Below the pieces are notes generated by a model, which made no database searches, was not told the origin of the DNA, and worked only from the letters and a program-made list of their open reading frames with translations. From NCBI GenBank assembly GCA_024180945.1, contig JAKSGN010000033.1, positions 248,001-312,000 of the forward strand: DNA of 64,000 bases. Direction: 5' to 3'. Of this stretch, positions 31,505 to 40,614 are shown one piece after another. Every line of letters begins with the position of its first letter. The stretch's first letter is position 1. The DNA comes from Macrophomina tecta (taxonomy: Eukaryota; Ascomycota; Dothideomycetes; Botryosphaeriales; Botryosphaeriaceae). The translations under genes and the position numbers were made by a program.

Positions 31505-32710
31505 ATGGCTTCCAGACGAGCGCTCCTCTCCACGACGGCGGCCGCGCGCCCCCTCACGGCCCTCCGCCCCGCCGCGCCCTCCGCTCTGCACCTCCCCCCG
31601 CAGCCGCGCCGATGCATCTCCGCCTACGGCTACGAGCAAGCCAAAGCCCTCGCGTTCGAGAACTACGGCGAGCCGCAGGACGTCCTGCGCCTGCACCAGC
31701 ACTCCATCTCGCCCGCGCACGGCAACAAGCTGACCCTGCGCTTCCTCGCCTCGCCCATCAACCCGGCCGACATCAACCAGATCCAAGGCGTCTACCCCTC
31801 CAAGCCGACCTTCACCACCGCGCTCAGCACGCCCGCCCCCATCGCCGTCGGCGGCAACGAGGGCGTCGCCGAGGTCCTGTCCGCCGGCTCGGACGTCAAG
31901 GGCTTCGCGCGCGGCGACTGGGTCATCATGAAGCAGCCCGGCTTCGGCACCTGGCGCACGCACGCCCAGACGGACGCCGCCAACCTGCTGAGGATCGAGG
32001 ACAAGAGCGGGCTGACGCCCATCCAGGCCGGCACCGTCAGCATCAATCCGTGCACCGCGTACCGCATGCTGCGCGATTTCGCGGACATGCGCGAGGGCGA
32101 CTGGTTCGTGCAGAATGGCGCGAACAGCGGGGTGGGGAGGGCCGCGATACAGTTGGGGAAGCTGTGGGGCTATAGGAGTATTAACGTCATTCGGGCGAGG
32201 CCCGAGGGGACGGAGGAGCTGAAGAGGGAGTTGAGCGAGTTGGGGGCTGACGTGGTCGTTACGGATGAGGAGTTGATGGCGAAGGGCTTTGCGGAGCAGG
32301 TGAAGGAGTGGACGAATGGCGGCAGGGATCGCGTGCCGCTGGGTCTGAATTGCGTGGGCGGCAAGCCGGCCACGGCGTTGGCGAAGCTGCTCACGCCCGA
32401 GGGTCACCTCGTTACCTACGGCGGCATGTCGAAGCAGCCGGTTCAGTTGCCGACGGCCTTGCTCATCTTCAAGAATATCCACTTCGACGGCTTTTGGGTC
32501 AGCAAGTTCAGCAAGGATAACCCCGAGGAAAAGAAGAAGACGGTCGATCACGTTCTCAGCCTGATCCGCGAGGGCAAGTTCAAGGACGTGCCGGTTGATG
32601 AGGTCAAGTGGGATTGGGAGACCAAGCAGGAGACATTAGTCAAGGCTGTACAGGGTACGCTTGGCGGGTTCAGGTCTGGAAAGGGAGTCTTCGTGTTTGG
32701 CAGGACGTAG
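31505..32710 (+). CDS. ETR1: Mitochondrial trans-2-enoyl-CoA/ACP reductase
   Basis: A single-exon frame of 401 residues. It catalyses the last, NADPH-dependent step of mitochondrial type II fatty-acid synthesis, the source of octanoyl-ACP for lipoic acid. An Arg/Ala/Ser-rich N-terminal presequence (about 1-38) ends before A-Y-G-Y-E-Q-A-K-A. The substrate segment I-N-P-A-D-I-N-Q-I-Q-G-V-Y-P carries the catalytic Tyr (Y97 here). The nucleotide-binding turn N-G-A-N-S-G-V-G lies at 204-211, and Arg residues in R-A-R-P-E-G-T fit NADPH preference. The C-terminal G-F-W-V-S-K-F region is also conserved. Length matches yeast Etr1 and human MECR. Nothing looks damaged. Confidence 0.93.
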   Translation: MASRRALLSTTAAARPLTALRPAAPSALHLPPQPRRCISAYGYEQAKALAFENYGEPQDVLRLHQHSISPAHGNKLTLRFLASPINPADINQIQGVYPSKPTFTTALSTPAPIAVGGNEGVAEVLSAGSDVKGFARGDWVIMKQPGFGTWRTHAQTDAANLLRIEDKSGLTPIQAGTVSINPCTAYRMLRDFADMREGDWFVQNGANSGVGRAAIQLGKLWGYRSINVIRARPEGTEELKRELSELGADVVVTDEELMAKGFAEQVKEWTNGGRDRVPLGLNCVGGKPATALAKLLTPEGHLVTYGGMSKQPVQLPTALLIFKNIHFDGFWVSKFSKDNPEEKKKTVDHVLSLIREGKFKDVPVDEVKWDWETKQETLVKAVQGTLGGFRSGKGVFVFGRT

Positions 32711-34642
32711 GATGATAGCCTGATGCAAATGCGAAGCGAAGTGCGCCAAACATGCAAATCGCGTCATAGCGGAAACTCAAGGAAAGCATTTCCCTGATGT
32801 ATCGGAGAGAGTTTCATCAACGTAACGACGCTCGGAGTCGACAAATGGCGGCGGATACGCATCTGTGAAAGATGTCTTAATCGAATCAATAATCCCGTTG
32901 TGAACTCCTACATGAGAGCTGCATATACTGACCGCCCCCCTCAGCTCCCAATACCGCGGCCCAGCCTTCAACTCATTCTTCCGCCGTACTATTTCTCGTT
33001 AGTTTCACCGATCCAACATGTCCGAGCGCCTTCAACCACTGCCATGACGGCATTTGATAGCCACAGTAGACTTCGTAGTTACCATCATCGCCGATTTCCC
33101 ATCCCGGCTGCACTCACCTCGCGGTCCGAACCTCCTCTCACAGCCTCAGAGTGCGAAACCGCTCCAGTACAGAGACGGTCTCTCCAGCGGAACAGCTTCC
33201 AGACTTTATGTCCTGAGCAGATATAACTGAGAATAGCGCAGACTAACGAGGTTGACATTCGGCGGCTGATGGGGGGAGAGTTTGACAGAGCCTGGACGTC
33301 TTGATCGATATCAAGTCGCTCCCCGATCATCCGTCGAGAAAAGTGCTTATCGCAACATCGGCTTCCTATCAAATGCCGCGCTCACTGTTGCAAGGCAGAA
33401 AATCGACTAACGGATCCAATGGTGCAGTTGAAGGCTTCTCATTGGTCCTTAATGCTCACTTTGAACGGTTCACCCCTCGACATGCCGGAAGAGTCGCAGA
33501 TTCAACTTTCGAGAAAGGCTTCATGCAAATGGGTACAGCTGAGACCGATATCTCTCAGCTCTAATTGCGCTGTTTGGCCTGAGTGATCACGCCTTTGAAT
33601 CATTCAAAAAAAAAAAAAGAAAAAAAAAAAAAAGAAGAAGAAGTGGTCGCACTATGTGGCTTCGTGACCATCTCTCTTTCTCTGACCCAGCCATGGCTGG
33701 CGAAGACGCAAAAATAATGGAGATGATGGGGGAGCAGGGGGTAGGATTACGCTAGCGCTCTCAAAAGCATGCTTCTCGCGCCGTCAACGTCCGCCACCAC
33801 AAGTCCAGCGTTGATGCCAGCCATGTCGATGCGAGCCCCGATCACGAGCCCGCCGCTGCTATTGTCGCCGCCGCTAGCGATCGAGCTCAATCTAGCCGAC
33901 GCCAACGTCAAGAACTCTAACACTGGAATACGTAGGCGCGCGTCTTCAGAAAGCGCTGGAGAGCCAGGGAATGGCCCAGAACATCAATTGCTGCGGCCTG
34001 ATGAGAAATGCGAACGGTGCGGCGAAGGTGCGGGCCCTCTTCCACTCTAAGGATGATGAGGAGACGGGAAGAGCGTACAGCGGCTAGCTAAACACAGCCT
34101 CTCAAAGCGCGAGGACAAGAAGCCGATGTTAATACCTAGTGGAAGGCAGACAGCGTTAACGTGATGGCGGTATTTAACCAGGATCGGACGGCTTTGAGAC
34201 CAGAGGCTTACAAATTGATCAGTCACGCCAAAAAAGCAGAAGTCATGCATGCGCGCTGGCATTAAGCTGTTGCTTTCCCACTGTTTGGGTATGTGCTGCG
34301 CAACTCCGCAACGATGTTCTGCCGCTCTTACCCTACTAGCTTAGCGCTGCGAATATTCGATGATACGTCAAAGTTTCAGCATCATACTCGATCATGATGA
34401 TAATGGCGACGATTCATACACCTGGTCGGCCTCCAGGGACTTCACGGAAAAGACGCGCTAGTAACTATCCGGATTCATCCTATGCCGAGTTGCACCCGCT
34501 ACGTCTGTCACACATCTCCTTTCCCCTACTTGCGTCAACACCACCGAAAAGCCGCGTGCCAGCTCGCATACCACTATCACCTCGCCCCCACAGAGGTTCA
34601 CTCGACATTACACACATCTCGAACCAACAAAACCAATCGACC
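32711..34642. other. 1.9-kb region without a supportable gene
   Basis: It holds purine-rich AAAAAG-type low complexity at 33606-33642 and a palindrome variant TGCGCAACTCCGCA at 34297-34310. Several plus-strand frames under 110 codons show no family resemblance. The last part is the leader of the F-box-like gene. Confidence 0.45.
34297..34310. repeat. Dispersed palindrome, copy 4 (one mismatch)
   Basis: TGCGCAACTCCGCA differs at one base from copies 1 and 3. Its right flank TTCTGCCGCTCTTACCC matches the flank of copy 1 (ATCTGCCGCTCCTACCC). Confidence 0.55.
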
Positions 34643-35398
34643 ATGACGGATCTTATCCCGACCCCAAAGCCAGCGTGCTCAGCTCCAGAAGCGTCCACCT
34701 CGCTCATCGGCCGGTTACCAACTGAGCTCCGTCTTCAAATCTACAACTACCTCTTCCCTGACAAACCAGTGCCCTCGCATCCCTGCTACAAGGGCTCTTT
34801 CCGCGCGGACGGCCAGACCTCCAGCACAAAGGTCCTCCGCCTCAATCACGCGATCCACCAAGAGGCCCAGGCCCTCCTCTACTCCAACGTCCCCTTTCAT
34901 GTCAATATCAACCCCGGCGGCATCGCCCTCTGCGGCGGCCACACCCTGGCCTACCCGGACGTCGACCCCGGCAAGCGCGGCGGTCCGCCCAAGATTCGCC
35001 CCGTCACCAACGGGCCGTGCGAGGCGGCGATCCGCAACGCGCGCCGCCTAGATGTCACCATCGTTGCTTGGGTGGAGTATACCATCTTCGATCTCGTCAA
35101 GCAGTACACGCACCACTTCGTCGACCGCCTCGCCGATGCGGACCCCCCGCTGCTAGATCTGAAGCTGGCGATCGAGTGGCATAACGGCATATCGACTTCT
35201 CCGAGCACATACCCGAGGCCGGCGATGGCAAAGGAGCTGCTTGAGCCATTCGAGCGGCTGAAAGTGAGGAGAAGTGTCGAGGTGGGGAACTTGGGGACGC
35301 CGAGATATTCTTTCGGGGCGACGGCGTTGGCAGTGGTCAAGGAGGAAGAGTACAAGGTGCTGAAGGAGGAGTTGGGGCAGAAGGTGTTGGTGAGGTGA
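34643..35398 (+). CDS. F-box-like fungal protein
   Basis: A single-exon frame of 251 residues from ATG 34643 in the context CGACCATGA. An upstream in-frame ATG at 34394 would add 83 residues of basic, unfolded-looking sequence. The diagnostic part is S-L-I-G-R-L-P-T-E-L-R-L-Q-I-Y-N-Y-L-F, the opening helix of an F-box-like motif as in many fungal lineage-expanded proteins. A conserved V-L-R-L-N-H-A-I-H-Q-E-A segment and then a longer alpha/beta region follow. Such proteins may bind Skp1, but most are uncharacterised. No partner can be inferred from its neighbours. Confidence 0.7.
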   Translation: MTDLIPTPKPACSAPEASTSLIGRLPTELRLQIYNYLFPDKPVPSHPCYKGSFRADGQTSSTKVLRLNHAIHQEAQALLYSNVPFHVNINPGGIALCGGHTLAYPDVDPGKRGGPPKIRPVTNGPCEAAIRNARRLDVTIVAWVEYTIFDLVKQYTHHFVDRLADADPPLLDLKLAIEWHNGISTSPSTYPRPAMAKELLEPFERLKVRRSVEVGNLGTPRYSFGATALAVVKEEEYKVLKEELGQKVLVR

Positions 35399-36810
35399 TT
35401 AAAGGATTCTTTCTTTCTCTATATAAGGCCCATGGTGGATCGTTCCCGCACGAAGAGAAAGGTTCTATGGCAACACACATCTCGCAATCGTACGCCTCCC
35501 TGCGCCGGGCATGTGGCTTGTATGCTTGTCACATCCTTTGAGGATCCATACTTGAGGAAATTTCCCTTCCTGAAGGCTCTCTGCGAATTCTTAACGCATT
35601 TGCTCACAATATCGTAATGCCGGGAACATGACTGGCTTTTACAAGCACTAGGTTAAGCCAGGAAGTCTCGCCGGATGTGTTGAGCTCGAAATAGAGCATC
35701 TCTGCGCTGCCATAAGACAAGGGGATCATGGCAGGAGTGGAAAAACCTCGCACTGGTTCGCGACTGAGAAGTGGAGAGGTAGGCGGCCTACCTCATGCGG
35801 GTTATCAGTGCTCTTAGCATTTGCGCCTAAACTCCAATCGGCGGCAGTGGAAGAAGCGGAAGAACAAACTTACCTGCTTATAGTAGCCAAGGCGTCACGA
35901 CAGATCTAGCTCAGGCGCTTATCTGCTTGTAGCAGCCAAGGTGTCCCGATGAATCTAGCTCAAACCCTTCCTGCTCATAGCAGTTAAGAGTTCACGGTGA
36001 ATCTGGATCGTATTAGCTATGGTATAAACGGCCTGGTACGAGAAATCAGGCATAGAAAATTAGCACGTGACTCAAGGTTCATGTTGATCCTTTTTGCAGG
36101 ACTGAAGGATCTTTGGCTTTCCCAGTGAGGAATTCCGACCTATGTACATAGACCCCACGCAACCCGGGGGCCTTTAGAAAATACTGAGCTGCGCCCATCT
36201 GAATCGTGCAAGCCCCGAGCGCTTCGAACGCTCGCGCCCAAGGAGTGTCACAAGCAGCCTCGAAGGCGGGGCATTGCAGTGGACCCACGGAACATTTGCC
36301 GGAGGACGAAGCGCAACGACGTCCGTGAAAGCATTTTGTGTGCTCCTAGCCATGTGGCGTTTGAGTCAACGCGCAGAAGATATTATACCTTATAATACAT
36401 ATACAACACTGACATGCTAAAGCAACACACCATCTGCTTTGTCTATGCGATCCCCATTTGTCATTCGCTCACATTCCGCAGTTCACACAAGACAATCAAC
36501 CATTGTTCCTAGCGCATGCGAAGGCAAGATGAGCCGCCAACAGCTACTAGAAGCTCTCCAGAACCCTCTACGAAAACTGCCGAAGTTGTATCACGAATAA
36601 GACGCCGACGCCCACTTTCTAGCGCGTTGCAATGGCTGCTTCAACAGGATCGATTCTGGAGGTGATGGTCGTTTAATCAAGGTCAAGGAGGAAGAATTAA
36701 AGGAAAGGAAGGACAGTGGTCTGCCTCAGCAGCATAATGTCTAAAGACTGGTAGAATCATAATCGACAAAGCTCAGCGTCGGGCTCAACCGTAACACCGG
36801 GAAATCCCCA
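35399..36810. other. 1.4-kb intergenic region with tandem repeat
   Basis: No gene is recognised. It holds the 48/49-bp tandem repeat at 35874-36018. A minus-strand frame of 69 codons at 36288-36079 has no family resemblance. Confidence 0.5.
35874..36018 (+). repeat. Three-copy tandem repeat, 48/49-bp period
   Basis: Copies begin at 35874, 35923 and 35971 with CTGCTTATAGTAGCCAAGG, CTGCTTGTAGCAGCCAAGG and CTGCTCATAGCAGTTAAGAG. Each continues to a (G)A(A)TCTAGCTC- or ATCTGGATC-type block. Each copy starts with a small hairpin-like CTGCT-N-AGCAG. Divergence between copies indicates an old duplication. Confidence 0.8.
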
Positions 36811-38382
36811 CTACAATGAAACCTCGCGCACTTCCACTTCGAGCAATTCCGCGTTTCCGTCAGCCGTAGTCAAGGAGAGGCCGTCGGAAGCTGTTGCGGG
36901 GAATATGAGATCGGAAATCACCACCTGACCTTCTCCGCCGTAGACCTCCACGGAACACTCATCTACCAAGGCCCGCAGTCGTACTACACCGCTTGCATCG
37001 GGTGGCAAAGGCACAGAATGAACACCACCTGCAGCCGGGTCCCAGGAGATATTACCGCTCGCGCGGCGATCGACCGAAACAGTCCCGCCAGACTGGGCGT
37101 AGACGATCACCGTCTCTTCAGATCCGCCTTTTCGGACCGAAAGAGATGGCCTGGAGTCCGCACTTGGAACAAAAGAAATGCGGACGTCTAACGCCCGCCC
37201 GTGAATGCTCGACAGCAGTGTTTGCCCGGGAGCGAGGGTCTTGTTCGTTATATGTGTGACTGTTGTGCTGGCCGCGTCCAGTTCCTCGACTGGTTGCTGG
37301 AGAAACCGCAGTTTTTCGCCAATCTTCTTGAGCTTCAACGTGCGCGGGAACGAAAGCATGCCCTTCCACGTACCCGTCGGTGGCTTGTCGCCGTAGCTGT
37401 TCATCACCGAGGCAATTATCCTACGCCCATCGGACGTGGGCACGTTTTCCCAACTCATGGCACCATCAAAATCCCGTCCGTAATCAAGCCACATAGTGGC
37501 TGGGTCAACCGGGTCCGCCGTGAACGTAGTACCATTGAATGATCCAGTGACTCCGAACACTCCGTTACCGCCAGCGGGAGACCCCTGGGCAGGAGTTATC
37601 AACATGACCCATTTCTTCTCCGTAGAACCCTCGACGGCGAGTTGGAAAAAGTCAGGAACCTCCCAGGCTGTAACGCCGCCTGGAAGCCCGGGAATAGCAT
37701 TGGAGGTAAAGTCGCTTTGCCAAGTCCATCTTTTCGTGTCGGGAGATGTCCAGAATGTCATCTTGTTTTGTCCCCCGTGCGCGAGAATCATTACCCATTT
37801 CTCCGTTGCATTGTGGAAGAAGACCTTTGGGTCCCGCGTCTCCAAGCCGGCTGTTATGTCGTGCGGTGCCTCCTGCTCCTTAGATATGACCGGATTTTCC
37901 TCGACCTTGGTCCAAGTCGCGCCCTGGTCTAGGCTAAACGCAAGTCGCTGATCCTGGACGCCAGAGTCAGGAAAGTAGCCGGTGAAGAATGCAAGATATG
38001 GTGGGCTGTCTTCCGTGCCCAGACCAGATGTGTTTGCGTCATCGTAATAAGAAGTCCCCGTGAATGATTGAATGCCGTTCTCATTGCCGAGAGCAACCGG
38101 TAGATACTTCCAGCTGACCAAGTCCGTGCTGGTTGCATGCCCCCAAACTATGTTACCCCAAAAGTTGCCAGTGGGGTTATGCTGAAAGAAAAGATGCCAT
38201 GAAGATCCAATCTTTATCAAGCCATTGGGCTCGTTCATCCAATTCCGCTCTGGGGCGAAATGAAACGTGGGCCGAAAATCGTCAGCACTGGCTAGGGAAC
38301 TGAGCGTCCAGGTCCAGATAAGTCCAGCAAGCACTAGGTGAAGCTTGAAGGGCCCTGCGCCGCGGCTGTGGCTGGGAGACAT
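36811..38382 (-). CDS. inuA: Secreted GH32 endo-inulinase
   Basis: A single-exon frame of 523 residues. The N-terminal signal peptide is about residues 1-33 (hydrophobic [12 protein letters not shown], cut near A-S-A). The five-bladed beta-propeller carries the GH32 triad as W-M-N-E-P-N-G-L (Glu51 nucleophile), R-D-P-K-V-F (Asp184) and W-E-V-P-D-F-F (Glu241 acid/base). Exo-inulinases and invertases have WMNDPNG and WECP, whereas Aspergillus endo-inulinases have WMNEPNG and WEVPD. The triad spacing is the same as in those enzymes. A C-terminal beta-sandwich (about 370-523) follows. It would cleave internal beta-2,1 fructosyl bonds of plant inulin outside the cell. A TATAAAT box lies about 130 bp upstream. 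Confidence 0.88.
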   Translation of the reverse strand: MSPSHSRGAGPFKLHLVLAGLIWTWTLSSLASADDFRPTFHFAPERNWMNEPNGLIKIGSSWHLFFQHNPTGNFWGNIVWGHATSTDLVSWKYLPVALGNENGIQSFTGTSYYDDANTSGLGTEDSPPYLAFFTGYFPDSGVQDQRLAFSLDQGATWTKVEENPVISKEQEAPHDITAGLETRDPKVFFHNATEKWVMILAHGGQNKMTFWTSPDTKRWTWQSDFTSNAIPGLPGGVTAWEVPDFFQLAVEGSTEKKWVMLITPAQGSPAGGNGVFGVTGSFNGTTFTADPVDPATMWLDYGRDFDGAMSWENVPTSDGRRIIASVMNSYGDKPPTGTWKGMLSFPRTLKLKKIGEKLRFLQQPVEELDAASTTVTHITNKTLAPGQTLLSSIHGRALDVRISFVPSADSRPSLSVRKGGSEETVIVYAQSGGTVSVDRRASGNISWDPAAGGVHSVPLPPDASGVVRLRALVDECSVEVYGGEGQVVISDLIFPATASDGLSLTTADGNAELLEVEVREVSL

Positions 38383-38511
38383 CCTCGGCGTTGAATGAAG
38401 AAAACAAGATGGTTCAGAGTAGTGACATGCAACAAGGCAAGGGGCAGAAGACTCATCAGTAGGAGAGGATGTGGTTGCATCTCAGGGTATCCAAAGCTGG
38501 CGGACGAAGGG

Positions 38512-38536
38512 ATTTATATCTTGCTTCCGGGTGGGG
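38512..38536 (-). promoter_or_regulatory. Putative TATA box and CreA-type site of the inulinase gene
   Basis: On the minus strand TATAAAT lies at 38518-38512, about 130 bp before the start codon. GTGGGG at 38531-38536 on the plus strand fits the SYGGRG consensus of the carbon-catabolite repressor CreA. Short consensus, so only suggestive. Confidence 0.4.
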
Positions 38537-40614
38537 AGAGGAGTGGAAGCTTGGTTGTGATGACCGGGAGTCTGTCAAAGTAGTTGAGCCATCAGTAATC
38601 CGCGGTCATGGAGGAATACGACTAATCGCGCAAGCCCCGGACCCAGTGTTCCAAGATCCCCGTAGGGAACCCGCAGCATCCTCTCCGCACTTGAAGCCCC
38701 TTCTAGTGAAGACAACCGACGTCGAATGCAACACCAGCAGGGATAAATGTGATCAGTAAGCCTCACCCTGACTAGCAAAATATAGCAACTGTTATTATCC
38801 CTCGGCGAAGCTGTAGCGTTGGGCCGGAGGTCCGAAGCGGAAGCGGAGCTGGGGATTTACGCCGACGATTGGGCCCGGAGAAACTTCGGACTAACATTAG
38901 GTGGGCTTAGCGCAAAAATTGCAGGTCTCTGGTTTGTCAATTCAACTCCGTTGCCATGTGACTACGCGCCGGCCGACGCGATTTCCCCTTATCTCACGTA
39001 GTTAGCTCCTCGGTGTAAGGGTTAGGCGACGTCTATATCGGGTATAGCGGTAATAATTAGACTCTACTAAACACTAAAAACTCTAGTAAACTCTAGTAGC
39101 TATAATAATAGGCCTTCTTCTACCTAGTTTCAGAATCGCTTCGGCGGCAGCGACTGAGCAGTGAAATGTAAGGTCGCGAGGACTTGGAGAGAGCGCATGA
39201 TGAGTATTTACAAGAGCTACGAGATGAGAGACAAGTAGAGATGACGTGAGAAGAAGAGTGTTGTGATGAATCGCTCTTATGGAGGAAAGGGACCAAGTAT
39301 TTGTATATAACATACCTTTCAACAACAAGAGAGAATTAATGAGCTGAAAAGATTCTCGAGACTTGCCATGGGTCAATGTTGTGGATACTTTGTGAACCGG
39401 CCAACGTGTTCATCCAAGGTGCTGTGGCTGGTCGATATCTTGGGGGCCGTTGGAGTTATCATAAAGCCAAGCAAATTTTGGAGTCTTGTTGATCAGGAGC
39501 AGCGCCCATATGGAAATACTTGGAACCGTCACGGTAACTACCCCGAGCTACATCTAAGCCCGTGAAACAGCCATGGGAAGAGAAGATTGAGAGATATTGT
39601 AGATCATATGAAGTCTCTTGAGTAAGGGAGTAGGGAAGCAACGGGGTGTGTGTTTGTGTGTGTGTTTGTTGGGGGGAGGGTGGGGTGGGCGGTTTCCCTG
39701 CCATTGCACATAGGCTCAAGTCAAGAGACCTTACTGAGCCGCGCGCACGCCCTTAGAGCCGGAATACGGTCCGTCTCCCATTAGTCTGCCAGCCGGCCTG
39801 GCTGCATTATGGTAACGGCGGTCATGTTACTACTCAAAGTATGCTATCAGTGTTGAAAGGGTTGCCAACTGCGATCGTTGCTTGTCCTGGCGTTGAGGAA
39901 TTCTTCCGAGCGAGATAGTCTTGGATGATCGCCAGTATTCACACCCAGATTAATGTTTTCACTCTACTGAGTACAGCAAATCATAATAATTTCAATATTA
40001 GCCCTATACTTAAATTTATCTTGTGACGTTATCGTGCCATGTCATGGCATAGACCGCGTCTGGCGCGACTGCTTTATCTCATTACCAGGAACCGGTCAGC
40101 CCTTGACCAGATGCTAGTAAGCGCTTGTGGAGTCGTTATACTTTTGACTTCCAGAATCGCCCCCTGATTGTCCAGGAATGGCATTGCCGGATGCGAATAA
40201 ACATCGCAGTGCTGGTTTTAACATGCCCGAAACAGCCAAAAACAAACAAGAAAAAAAATCCAGTGAGAGCGGCTGAGAGGTCACTGGGAAACAGACTCAA
40301 AATATCGTTCCATGGCCCGGGCCTAGATACCAATAATCAATGTCACAATTCTTTCTGCGTTCGACCGCGGGATATCATACACACCTTCATCTCCTGAGAC
40401 GGAGATAAGGGAAAAAGAAAGAAATAGATGTACCAGATGCATGAGACAACCAAGTTACTACAAGGCAAGGAAACACTCGAAAACGAGAAAAAAAAAAAAA
40501 AAAAAGCCCCGTGGAGATGACACCTCTCCGTACATCCATGGACGTACTGCAAAAACTCCAGACCCATTTTTTCTCTACTGTCCCAGAGATGCGCACAACG
40601 CCAAAGCTGTCCTT
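38537..40614. other. 2.1-kb intergenic region without a supportable gene
   Basis: It contains a short CpA/TpG-poor AT-rich patch (about 39000-39115), a GT microsatellite at about 39646-39672 and a 19-A tract at about 40487-40505. Frames are short and unmatched. Confidence 0.45.

Noticed and set aside
31463..32551. 362-codon frame opposite ETR1
   Set aside because: Antisense shadow of a well-conserved gene; composition is that of reverse-complemented codons.
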